11,255 bases of DNA from Solobacterium sp. (GTDB lineage Bacteria; Bacillota_I; Bacilli_A; Erysipelotrichales; Erysipelotrichaceae): positions 1 to 11,255 of the forward strand of contig JAEEPV010000073.1 in the NCBI GenBank assembly GCA_016284975.1, written 5' to 3'. A program made the position numbers and the translations under genes. Below the pieces are notes generated by a model, which saw nothing but the letters and a program-made list of their open reading frames with translations, did no database searches and was not told the origin of the DNA. How positions within the stretch are numbered: the stretch's first letter is position 1; the number at the start of each line of letters is the position of its first letter. Positions 1 to 7,025 of this stretch are shown piece after piece.

Positions 1-152
1 TAATAAGACATTCCTTTACCGGTGAACTGAAAAAGGATATTCCAGGTATTCAGATACAGGTTGTATACATATCTGCAGCAGCCGAGCGTTTTCAAAGCCT
101 GCTCAGCCTGATTTTTGTTCAGATACATACGGCATTTGACTGCGATCATCAT
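1..152 (-). CDS. tnpB: TnpB (IS200/IS605 OrfB) N-terminus, partial at window edge
   Basis: The minus strand reads open from an ATG at 152-150 to the left edge, giving 50 residues. They start MMIAVKCRMYLNKNQAEQ and continue with KTLGCCRYVYNLYLNTWN. This is the helix-turn-helix N-terminal region of IS200/IS605-type TnpB/OrfB, whose family pattern is a basic K-x-R-x-Y-x-x-x-x-Q start followed by G-x-x-R-x-V-Y-N. Known TnpB proteins are RNA-guided DNA nucleases of about 370-400 residues that use an omega RNA from the element's right end and have a C-terminal RuvC site; all of that lies outside this window. A GGGAG sits 10 nt before the first ATG, and a second ATG follows directly. No frameshift is visible in the piece present, but completeness of the gene cannot be judged. 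The upstream region carries a 42-nt repeat and a hairpin, described separately. Confidence 0.85.
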   Translation of the reverse strand, partial: MMIAVKCRMYLNKNQAEQALKTLGCCRYVYNLYLNTWNILFQFTGKGMSY

Positions 153-201
153 GGTCTTTCATCTCCCTTCACTTATCTCTTAGGCGTGAATGAAAGAATC
201 C

Positions 202-243
202 CCTCAAATTTCTTAAGAAATTTATTGAATCATCAAAGTGATC
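202..243 (-). repeat. 42-nt repeat unit upstream of tnpB, copy 1 (with palindrome)
   Basis: Read on the minus strand, this segment matches the plus-strand segment 10054-10095 without gaps at 34 of 42 positions, including a 15-nt exact core (GATGATTCAATAAAT). This copy contains a perfect 18-bp palindrome, AAATTTCTTAAGAAATTT at 206-223, which is broken in the other copy. It lies about 50 nt before the tnpB start, so it is probably part of the insertion sequence's left end or leader, and the palindrome could be an operator or a hairpin. The role is inferred; the repeat itself is seen directly. Confidence 0.7.
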
Positions 244-263
244 ATGAAAACACATAATAAAAA

Positions 264-307
264 GGTGAATTCATCTCCGACTTACAGAAGTCGGAGTCTT
301 CTTCACC
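264..307 (-). repeat. two-tier hairpin, putative IS200/IS605-type end
   Basis: CTCCGACTT (275-283) pairs perfectly with AAGTCGGAG (288-296) across a 4-nt loop. An outer GGTGAA (264-269) pairs with TTCACC (302-307) across a 5-nt internal loop on each side. Elements of the IS200/IS605 type carry subterminal hairpins that the Y1 transposase recognises, and this one lies 5' of tnpB at a suitable distance. Read on the minus strand, the motif GAAGACTCCGACTTCTG also resembles right-end hairpins of TnpB elements. It could therefore instead be the right end of another copy. There is no T-run on either side, which argues against a terminator. Confidence 0.5.
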
Positions 308-336
308 AGGGATGATAAAAACTTTTAAAAGAAATA

Positions 337-365
337 AGCCCGCACAACAACGGGCTATCTTTTTG
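337..365. terminator. intrinsic terminator, probably bidirectional
   Basis: AGCCCG (337-342) pairs with CGGGCT (351-356) around an 8-nt loop. On the plus strand it is followed by ATCTTTTTG; on the minus strand by TATTTCTTTT. It lies about 115 nt past the stop codon of the minus-strand GGDEF gene, so its likely job is to end that transcript before the insertion sequence. No plus-strand gene ends here within the window. Confidence 0.7.
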
Positions 366-470
366 TCTGATTATTCTTACCTTGACACTGCAGAATGGAT
401 AATGCCTGTTTACAATTGATTCGCTCCTTTTTTTGTAAAGCTATATCAGAAACTGGAAGTCTGAACAAGA

Positions 471-1598
471 TTATCGTTCCCGTCTCTTTTTACGGGTGGT
501 TTCGTAATAATGGTTCTTGATATCGTACATTTTTTGGTCAGCATCTTGCAGAATACTGTCAATATCAGAACCATCTTTTCGGAATGCGGCACCACAGGAA
601 ATGGAGATACCGTTGATCTCTTTTCCTTTCCAGTCTGAGCCGAGCTTTTCTGTCCTTCGGATTCTCTCTTCAACATCTTGTTCGGTTGCTTCACCAAGAA
701 CGCAGAATTCATCCCCACCGATTCGATATACTTCACCAATGCCTTCGAAAGCAGCGTTGAGGCATTCTGCGGCACCGCAGATCAGCTCGTCTCCGGCATC
801 ATGTCCCATAGTGTCGTTTGTCTCCTTGAGACCATTGATGTCAGCCATGACTACGCAGAAGTGATCCGGCAGCTGTTTCCTGAGTGCATCAATCTGCTCG
901 GAATAAGAACGTCTGTTTTTTATTCCGGTCATCTGATCAAAATATGCATACTTTCTCTGCAATTCTGCCAGTTTCGCGGCATCCTCTGCATATACATAAC
1001 GTTCATAACGGGCCTTGTCTACAAAATGACCGATAAAAACACCAATAGAGGAGAAGATGAATAAATTCGACATCGCCCAGCGGAACGTTTCAGGGGGAAT
1101 CGTATTCTTCAGAACGATATTAAAAATGATATTCGTTATCACCAGTAACAACAGCGTCCCGAAAGTGTTTGTGATGAACATGATTGGCACGATCAGAACC
1201 GCAGTAAAAATAACAATAGTTCTTGCAGAATAAAGAAGCTGAAACCATGCAATCCCGATTCCGGCGCCGAGCAGCGCAATTTCCACCAGAATCAATGCCG
1301 GTAAAACAAGTCTGGGATTCTTCTTTGCAGGAAACAGAGAAATAAACAGAGCAATCGCACAGACGATCATGGCCAGGATATACACATTGCGGCAGCGCCT
1401 AAATGCGATATCATTGAACGAGAAGAGAATACAGATTCCCCAGTATGCAAGCTGCAGAGTGGAAAAGATAATGGCAAATTTCCGATTATCTTCACGAATC
1501 TTAATCTGAACATTAGGATCTTCTGTTTCGCTGTGACCTATAAAAAACAATTCGTCTCTTATTTTTGAGAAAATATCGTTCCCCATTGGTTGTCTCAC
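471..1598 (-). CDS. membrane-anchored diguanylate cyclase (GGDEF domain)
   Basis: The 375-residue protein would make cyclic di-GMP from two GTP at the membrane. Six hydrophobic stretches (about 41-61, 71-90, 98-118, 126-145, 147-164, 175-193) form the sensor half. The GGDEF domain begins near YFDQMTGIKNRRSY (219-232), has the metal-binding aspartate in MADINGLKETND (D253), and carries an intact GGDEF signature at 294-298. The I-site RxxD expected at 285-288 reads EGIG, so product inhibition at that site is unlikely. The sensor does not match a named domain that I recognise. The GTG at 1598-1596 gives this length; an in-frame ATG at 1586-1584 would remove four residues, and neither has a strong ribosome binding site. 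The gene stands alone, divergent from the flavoprotein gene, and ends in a basic tail (KKRRER). No EAL or HD-GYP partner is present in the window. Confidence 0.93.
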   Translation of the reverse strand: MRQPMGNDIFSKIRDELFFIGHSETEDPNVQIKIREDNRKFAIIFSTLQLAYWGICILFSFNDIAFRRCRNVYILAMIVCAIALFISLFPAKKNPRLVLPALILVEIALLGAGIGIAWFQLLYSARTIVIFTAVLIVPIMFITNTFGTLLLLVITNIIFNIVLKNTIPPETFRWAMSNLFIFSSIGVFIGHFVDKARYERYVYAEDAAKLAELQRKYAYFDQMTGIKNRRSYSEQIDALRKQLPDHFCVVMADINGLKETNDTMGHDAGDELICGAAECLNAAFEGIGEVYRIGGDEFCVLGEATEQDVEERIRRTEKLGSDWKGKEINGISISCGAAFRKDGSDIDSILQDADQKMYDIKNHYYETTRKKRRER

Positions 1599-1671
1599 TT
1601 TTCAGTACCTATTATAAACGGGAGAAATGTCAATTTTTGAAAATTTGAATCAGTGATAAGCGGACTATGCT

Positions 1672-1680
1672 TGTTATAAT
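1672..1680 (+). promoter_or_regulatory. extended -10 promoter upstream of the first flavoprotein gene
   Basis: TGTTATAAT contains a consensus TATAAT at 1675-1680 preceded by TGn, an extended -10 element; no good -35 is present at the usual spacing. It is flanked by CTATG (1665-1669) and CATAG (1687-1691), an inverted pair that could be an operator. It sits about 70 nt before the ATG at 1748. The call rests on motif match only. Confidence 0.5.
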
Positions 1681-1747
1681 TTGAAACATAGTGAAAATGA
1701 CTTTGGGATTGAAAGCAATTATATTTATATCAGGAGATGTGTGAGCC

Positions 1748-2368
1748 ATGAAGGTATTGCTGATTAATGGAAGTCCGCATGAAAACGGCTGTACTTTTAC
1801 TGCACTGGAAGAGTGCATGAAAACACTGAATCAGAACGGAATCGAAACAGAATTGCTCTGGCTCGGTACAAAAGGGGTTCAGGGATGTATAGCCTGCGGA
1901 AAATGCAGAAAGCTGGGAAAATGTGTCTTTGAGGATGAAGTGAACCGGGTGGCGGAACGACTGAATGAAATCGATGGAATTATTGTCGGATGCCCGGTTT
2001 ATTATGGCGGCCCGTGTGCTCAGCTGACTGCATTTCTTGATCGGCTCTTCTACAGTGCACATAATGCGATGAAAACAAAACCGGGTGCTGCTGTCGTTTC
2101 ATGCCGCAGAGGCGGGGCAACTGCCAGCTTTGAACGGCTGAACAAGTACTTTGAGATGAACAGTATGCCGGTGGTAACTTCCATGTACTGGAATCAGATC
2201 CATGGCAATACAAGAGAAGAAGCTTTGCAGGATGCGGAAGGGCTGCAGACGATGCGGACGCTCGCAGTGAATATGGCATGGCTCCTGAAATGCGTCGAGG
2301 CTGGCAAAGCTGCCGGGATTGAGCCTCCCATGTACGAACAGACAATCCGTACCAATTTCATACGGTGA
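1748..2368 (+). CDS. iron-sulfur flavoprotein (Isf-like, NADPH-dependent FMN reductase fold)
   Basis: This 206-residue protein has a flavodoxin-like fold. NGSPHENGCT (7-16) is the FMN phosphate loop, and PVYYGG follows near residue 83. Between them lies GCIACGKCRKLGKC, with cysteines 47, 50, 53 and 59. The spacing CX2CX2CX5C fits the compact CX2CX2CX4-7C motif that binds a [4Fe-4S] cluster in archaeal iron-sulfur flavoproteins, so it probably moves electrons between a cluster and FMN in the cytoplasm. The substrate is unknown; flavin, quinone or a radical SAM enzyme are possibilities. The start has AGGAG 11 nt upstream. The stop codon lies 3 nt before the next gene, a radical SAM protein, which implies cotranscription and translational coupling. 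A paralogue with more than half its residues identical by eye lies at 9402-10031. Confidence 0.88.
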   Translation: MKVLLINGSPHENGCTFTALEECMKTLNQNGIETELLWLGTKGVQGCIACGKCRKLGKCVFEDEVNRVAERLNEIDGIIVGCPVYYGGPCAQLTAFLDRLFYSAHNAMKTKPGAAVVSCRRGGATASFERLNKYFEMNSMPVVTSMYWNQIHGNTREEALQDAEGLQTMRTLAVNMAWLLKCVEAGKAAGIEPPMYEQTIRTNFIR

Positions 2369-2371
2369 TCC

Positions 2372-3250
2372 ATGCGCAGGCTGTCAGAGGTATTGAAAGA
2401 AGAATATGGAGAAAAGATCTACCGGCTGACCCTCTCTTCGGGCTGTACCTGTCCGAATAGGGACGGTTCTCTTTCCTATGGGGGCTGTACATTCTGCTCC
2501 GAAGGGGGATCCGGAGAATTTGCCGCAGACTATGCTTCTGTGGAACAGCAGATCAATGAAGCAAAAAAGAGGATTGCAGGTAAAACCGACGCGAAGAAAT
2601 TCATTGCCTATTTTCAGTCTTTTACCAATACCTATGGAGATGTGCAGCGTCTGTCGAAACTGTATGAAGAGACAATCCGCAGGGATGATATCGTGATACT
2701 GTCCCTTGGCACAAGACCGGACTGCCTTGGTGAAGATGTTTTGGAAATGCTGCGGAATCTGAACCAGATCAAACCGGTATGGGTAGAACTTGGTCTTCAG
2801 ACGATTCAGGAAAAAACGGCAGAGCGCATCAATCGTCAGTATCCGCTTTCCGTATTTGAGGATGCTTATCAAAGACTGAAAGCGGAAAAAATTACCGTAA
2901 TCGTGCATGTGATTTTCGGGCTTCCCGGGGAAAACAGGGAAGATATGCTGCAGACCATACAGTATCTGTCAGAACTGGAACCGGAACTGGACGGGATCAA
3001 AATACAGATGCTGAATATCCTTAAGGGGACAAAGATGTCGGAAGAGTATCTTCAGAATCCGTTCCCGCTGCTTTCATTGGAGGAATATGCGTCATTGGTA
3101 AAAGAGAGTATCTGTATTCTGCCAGAGAATATTGTTATCCATCGCATGAGCGGAGACGGACCCGGAAGTCTGCTGATTGAGCCAAAATGGATCCGGAACA
3201 AGAAGAAGGTGCTGAATACAATTAACCGGGCGATTGCACAGTTACCGTGA
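2372..3250 (+). CDS. TIGR01212-family radical SAM protein (YhcC/YtqA type)
   Basis: The 292-residue protein matches the YhcC/YtqA group, slightly shorter than the usual length of just over 300. The cluster motif is CPNRDGSLSYGGCTFC, with C27, C39 and C42 (CX11CX2C), which should bind the [4Fe-4S] cluster that cleaves S-adenosylmethionine. An extra Cys lies at position 25. Further family marks are FQSFTNTYG, SLGTRPDC, VELGLQT and HVIFGLPGE. The C-terminal segment HRMSGDGPGSLL followed by EPKWIRNKKKVLN is typical of the associated C-terminal domain. The family's substrate is not established; in Bacillus subtilis the relative ytqA sits by the methyltransferase gene ytqB, absent here. The ATG follows the flavoprotein stop by 3 nt, and the GGTGA overlapping that stop is the only ribosome binding signal, which points to reinitiation. 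Confidence 0.92.
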   Translation: MRRLSEVLKEEYGEKIYRLTLSSGCTCPNRDGSLSYGGCTFCSEGGSGEFAADYASVEQQINEAKKRIAGKTDAKKFIAYFQSFTNTYGDVQRLSKLYEETIRRDDIVILSLGTRPDCLGEDVLEMLRNLNQIKPVWVELGLQTIQEKTAERINRQYPLSVFEDAYQRLKAEKITVIVHVIFGLPGENREDMLQTIQYLSELEPELDGIKIQMLNILKGTKMSEEYLQNPFPLLSLEEYASLVKESICILPENIVIHRMSGDGPGSLLIEPKWIRNKKKVLNTINRAIAQLP

Positions 3251-3277
3251 TTGGCAACTCCTGCAAACTGCCGAAGA

Positions 3278-3307
3278 TTGGAAATTCCTGTACCATGAAC
3301 TTATAAC
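3278..3307 (+). promoter_or_regulatory. weak promoter candidate for the lipoprotein gene
   Basis: TTGGAA (3278-3283) and TATAAC (3302-3307) are separated by 18 nt and lie 30 nt before the ATG at 3338. Both hexamers deviate from consensus. No terminator is obvious between the radical SAM gene and this point, so read-through is equally possible. Confidence 0.3.
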
Positions 3308-3337
3308 AGTTCAATTCAACAAAAGGAGAGTAGACCT

Positions 3338-4591
3338 ATGATCAGAAAACAGATGGCTGTATTACTGAGTGTGATTCTGCTGATGGGGTGCGGCACAAAA
3401 AAGCCGACAGAAGAAACCAATACGAGTCCGGGCTCGGAATCGGACAGTGCTGTATCGAATACGCAGAACGCAGAAATAACTGTTCGAACGGAGACAATCG
3501 GAGAGGTGAGCTTTGATATCAGTTCGCTCTGGACAAGAGAAGACCAGAATGGGGCTGCCTGTTACTATCGGTATTTTGACAAAGCAGGAAACTATGAAGC
3601 GTTTATTCTTGCGGATGCGAATACCGCAAATTATGGAAATTTCAAATCAAGGGCAGAGGCGCTTGAGTATATCGCAAAGCAGTCGATCCCGGAAGGTGCG
3701 ACAGTAACATTCTCCAATCCGATTGAAGTAGGCAGTGCGGAAGGCTATCAGGTTGAGTTTGATACGGATACGGATGCCGGTGCGAGAGTCTGCGACATGA
3801 TGATTATTGCCGGGCCGTCGCAGGTTACACGCATGATGTTTTCTCAGCTGAAAAAAGGGGATGTCGATTACGGAACGGAGTTTGAAGAAATCTGGGATAC
3901 TGTCCGTATAGCAGCCGATCCTTCCTTCTCAACAGAAGACTCTCAGGCACCTGTCTTTTCTTCCGGAGAGATGGTTTATGAACAGTCCGATTACACTCTC
4001 AAATGTTATGAACAGAATGACGGAACGGTTGCCTGTGATGCGATGCTTGAAATTCATAACACAGGGGATGTGCCCATCTGGCTGAATGATGATACTTATT
4101 TCGATATCTATAACGAGAGCGGCTCTATTATTGCTTCCTGCTCAAAAGGAAATATCGATCTGATTCCGGAAGTGATCCAGCCCGGGGAATATGGATATTA
4201 TGTGACACGGAAAGGTATTGAATTGCCGGGTGGATATTTTACCGGTTATAAATATGAACTTGGCGGTGAGATTCGTCCTCAGGAAGCGAAAGGAACTCTG
4301 CATGACTATCCGGTAGAAATCGTATCGGTCAATGATGAAAACGGAAAACCGTCTGCGCTTGGTTATGTCACCAATGATACCGATCACGATTATCCAAATA
4401 TTCAGCTTTATATCATTTATTACGATAACGATGAACGGGCAGAGTGTGCGGCTCATGATTATATTGGAAAACTGTCCCCGGGAACGAGACAGCCATTCTC
4501 TCTTGGTGGAAAGCTGACCTTTGATTCAGCCAATATATCGACGATTTCTTCGTATGATGTATTCGCAAGGGAAGCGTATAACCCGGAATAA
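3338..4591 (+). CDS. secreted lipoprotein of unknown function, FxLYD-like C-terminus
   Basis: The 417-residue product begins MIRKQMAVLLSVILLMGC, a type II signal peptide with lipobox LMGC, so Cys18 should be lipidated after cleavage. A short acidic, Ser/Thr-rich linker (about 19-48) follows. Residues about 50-195 form an uncharacterised domain on the theme of a membrane-associated stress or binding lipoprotein (ISSLWTREDQNG, VEFDTDTDAGARV). Residues 210-320 look beta-rich, with LEIHNTGDVPIWL and IQPGEYGYYVTRKG. Residues 325-405 resemble the FxLYD fold: LGYVTNDTDHDYPNIQLYII, then a YYDNDE turn and LSPGTRQPF. The ribosome binding site AAAGGAGAG lies about 10 nt upstream. No enzyme motif is visible. 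It stands between the radical SAM and peptidase genes on the same strand, without a functional link that I can support. Confidence 0.8.
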   Translation: MIRKQMAVLLSVILLMGCGTKKPTEETNTSPGSESDSAVSNTQNAEITVRTETIGEVSFDISSLWTREDQNGAACYYRYFDKAGNYEAFILADANTANYGNFKSRAEALEYIAKQSIPEGATVTFSNPIEVGSAEGYQVEFDTDTDAGARVCDMMIIAGPSQVTRMMFSQLKKGDVDYGTEFEEIWDTVRIAADPSFSTEDSQAPVFSSGEMVYEQSDYTLKCYEQNDGTVACDAMLEIHNTGDVPIWLNDDTYFDIYNESGSIIASCSKGNIDLIPEVIQPGEYGYYVTRKGIELPGGYFTGYKYELGGEIRPQEAKGTLHDYPVEIVSVNDENGKPSALGYVTNDTDHDYPNIQLYIIYYDNDERAECAAHDYIGKLSPGTRQPFSLGGKLTFDSANISTISSYDVFAREAYNPE

Positions 4592-4619
4592 TCGACATAT
4601 AAATCAGATGATGAAGCAG

Positions 4620-4641
4620 GGCGAAGGTGAAAGCTTTCGCC
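4620..4641 (+). terminator. weak hairpin between lipoprotein and peptidase genes
   Basis: GGCGAA (4620-4625) pairs with TTCGCC (4636-4641) around a 10-nt loop, followed by TTTCATTTG rather than a clean T-run. It lies about 30 nt after the lipoprotein stop and may attenuate read-through. A promoter candidate for the next gene (TTGAGA at 4648-4653, GACAAT at 4671-4676, 17-nt spacing) follows directly. Confidence 0.35.
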
Positions 4642-4701
4642 TTTCATTTGAGAAAAAACGTCCATAATGCGACAATAAACATGCTGTTTTGGAGGAACTC
4701 T

Positions 4702-6387
4702 ATGAAATTCAGTGAAATGAAATATGAACGTCCGGATTTTAAGGAAACATCCGGCCAGTATGAAGATCTTTTGAAAGAACTGCAGCAGGCAGATAATGTG
4801 GAATGCTTTGTCAGAGTTTTTTCAAAGATCAATAAACTGCGCAGCAGGATCTCTACAATGTCCAATCTCTGCGAAATCCGGCATTCGATCGATACGAGAG
4901 ATCCATTTTATGATCAGGAAAATGATTATTGGGACGAAAACAGACCGCTGTATGAAGCGTATGACAACCGGCTGAGCAGGATCTGTGTAGAGTGTCCGTT
5001 TCGGGAAAAACTGTATGACTTTATTCCCAAAACATTCTTCCAGCTTGCAGAATGTGCATTGAAGAGTTTTTCGGAAAAGGTGATCCCGCTTCTGCAGCAG
5101 GAAAATAAACTTGCCAGTGAATATGGAAAACTCAAGGCTTCTGCGCAGATTGAATTTGATGGAGAAACCTACAATCTTTCTACCATTTCTGTGAAAGCAG
5201 AAGATCTTGATCCCAATGTTCGTAAAGGGGCAATGGATGCCAAATTGGATTTTTATGCAAAGAACGAAACGGAGTTTGACCGGATTTATGACGAACTTGT
5301 AAAAGTACGTACGGAAATCGCACATCAGCTGGGATATTCCTCGTTTACCGAACTTGCCTATCAGCGCATGACACGTCTTGATTATGACCGTGATATGGTA
5401 GCCAATTACCGCAGACAGATTCTGGAAGATATTGTTCCGGAAGTCACAAAACTGTATGCGCGGCAGGCAAAGCGTCTTGGAACACCCACTGTGAAATACT
5501 ATGACAAAGGAATGGATTTTCCGGATGGAAATCCGACCCCCAAAGGCACTTATGAAGAACTGATCGCCGCAGCCGGAAGGATGTATCACGAAATGAGCAG
5601 TGAGACCGGTGAATTCATCGATGTCATGATCAATAATGAGCTGTGGGATCTCAAATCAAAAGACGGAAAGGAAATGGGAGGTTATTGCACCAATATTGCT
5701 GATTACGAAGTTCCGTTTATCTTTGCCAACTTTAACGGAACCAGTGGTGATGTGAATGTTCTGACCCATGAAGCAGGACATGCGTTCCAGTATTATATGT
5801 CCCGTTCGATTCCGGTTCTTGATGTACAGTGGCCGACTATGGAATCTGCAGAAATTGCGTCTATGTCGATGGAGTTCAATGCCTGGCCATGGGTTCATCA
5901 TTTCTTCAAAGAAGATACCAGCAAATATCAGTTTCTCCATCTCTCCGGAGCACTGAAGTTTTTGCCGTATGGTGTTCTGGTTGATCATTTCCAGCATGAA
6001 ATCTATGACCATCCGGAATGGACACCGCAGGAACGGAAGCAGTGCTGGCGGAAACTGGAACTGATGTATCAGCCGTATCTTGATTATGAAGGGGCACCGA
6101 TTCTGGAGAAAGGCTGCTGGTGGTTTCAGCAGGGTCATATCTTTGAATCTCCGTTCTATTACATCGATTACACACTGGCTCAGGTATGCGCTCTGCAGTT
6201 CTGGGTTCGTAATCATCAAAAGGATCCGGAAGCCTGGAAAGATTATGTTTTGTTATGTAAGACAGGCGGAACAAAGCCATTTACAGAACTGGTGAGAAGC
6301 TCAAATCTCAAAGTTCCGTTTGAAGACGGATGCCTGAAAGAGGTTGTAAAGGAAATTGGCACCTGGCTGGATGGAATTGATTATTAG
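4702..6387 (+). CDS. M3-family zinc oligoendopeptidase (PepF-related)
   Basis: This is a 561-residue cytosolic metallopeptidase expected to cleave short peptides. The zinc site is clear: LTHEAGHAF places HEAGH at 356-360, and E384 in ESAEIASMSMEF falls where the third zinc ligand of thimet oligopeptidase lies, with E391 matching the next conserved glutamate. The helical N-terminal half (about 1-200) precedes the catalytic half, as is normal, and the length of about 560 fits the M3 subgroup that is distinct from classical PepF (TIGR02289-like). The chosen ATG at 4702 has GGAGG 6 nt upstream and begins MKFSEMKYERPD, typical of the family. The frame is open back to 4627, but that extension has no ribosome binding site and overlaps a hairpin. 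No signal peptide is seen. No peptide transporter genes are adjacent. Confidence 0.93.
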   Translation: MKFSEMKYERPDFKETSGQYEDLLKELQQADNVECFVRVFSKINKLRSRISTMSNLCEIRHSIDTRDPFYDQENDYWDENRPLYEAYDNRLSRICVECPFREKLYDFIPKTFFQLAECALKSFSEKVIPLLQQENKLASEYGKLKASAQIEFDGETYNLSTISVKAEDLDPNVRKGAMDAKLDFYAKNETEFDRIYDELVKVRTEIAHQLGYSSFTELAYQRMTRLDYDRDMVANYRRQILEDIVPEVTKLYARQAKRLGTPTVKYYDKGMDFPDGNPTPKGTYEELIAAAGRMYHEMSSETGEFIDVMINNELWDLKSKDGKEMGGYCTNIADYEVPFIFANFNGTSGDVNVLTHEAGHAFQYYMSRSIPVLDVQWPTMESAEIASMSMEFNAWPWVHHFFKEDTSKYQFLHLSGALKFLPYGVLVDHFQHEIYDHPEWTPQERKQCWRKLELMYQPYLDYEGAPILEKGCWWFQQGHIFESPFYYIDYTLAQVCALQFWVRNHQKDPEAWKDYVLLCKTGGTKPFTELVRSSNLKVPFEDGCLKEVVKEIGTWLDGIDY

Positions 6388-6517
6388 TTATTTTTATCAT
6401 CAGATTTGTTGAGATTATTTATATTAAACAGATTGAGAGTGTAAAAGATGTTCTCGGAATCTATTCATATGACTTCCATTATCGTGAAACCATAGTGTAA
6501 TTACAAAGAACGTCAAT

Positions 6518-6556
6518 AAAAACCTGTTCTGCCAAAAAGCTGAACAGGTTTTTAGA
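6518..6556 (+). terminator. strong intrinsic terminator that is the intron insertion target
   Basis: AAAAACCTGTTC (6518-6529) pairs perfectly with GAACAGGTTTTT (6542-6553) around a 12-nt loop, and the T-run is part of the stem. It lies 130 nt past the peptidase stop and probably ends that transcript. The stretch between (6388-6517) is AT-rich and has no convincing gene. The intron begins three bases after the T-run, which is the position preferred by bacterial class C group II introns. Confidence 0.85.
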
Positions 6557-7025
6557 GTGTACCCGGTATGGGTAAGAACTAGGCGGTGAAAGACCGCTAC
6601 GTACTTGGCAGTAGGAAACGTTAGCCGAAGGCAAGGGTGTCCATCGCGAGGTGGAATCTGAAGAAAGCCGGATGCCGGGGAACATACTAACCCGGTGGGC
6701 AAAACCACGACCCAACGAACAGAAACAGCATACAAGGTCCCTGTATGTGGATGAGAATGCTTAACAATTCAAAATCCAATACTGCACGGAACATACAGGG
6801 ATAAATGATGTGGGTACATGGGGTGAAAGTTCTTACACCTTACCCGGGGAGATCTGCAGTGAACGCCGGAAACGGTAAACACCGCTATAGGAAAACCCGA
6901 AGGAGGTGCTGAACCTGCAGAAGTCAGCCGTAGCCGTAGTAGTGAGGAAGCTCCTGTAATGGGAGTGGAGCGAAGGGCGAAACCGAAATGAATCCTTAGT
7001 AAATGATCGAAAGAAAGGAGATGCG

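Noticed and set aside
382..404. TTGACA followed by GATAAT as a promoter
   Set aside because: The spacing is only 11 nt, and no gene lies downstream on the plus strand.
1611..1634. Minus-strand TTGACA and TATAAT as the GGDEF promoter
   Set aside because: The two hexamers are 11 nt apart, and a start from this -10 would leave almost no leader before the GTG; the true promoter is unclear.
3250..3290. Two similar 14-mers (ATTGGCAACTCCTG and ATTGGAAATTCCTG)
   Set aside because: Only 12 of 14 match, in one place, with no further copies seen; not enough to call a repeat.
4627..4701. 25-residue N-terminal extension of the M3 peptidase
   Set aside because: It lacks a ribosome binding site and overlaps a hairpin, while the ATG at 4702 has GGAGG at ideal spacing and a family-typical start.
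6448..6495. 15-residue small ORF between peptidase and terminator
   Set aside because: No good ribosome binding site, no recognisable sequence, and another frame in the same stretch is equally open; chance is sufficient.
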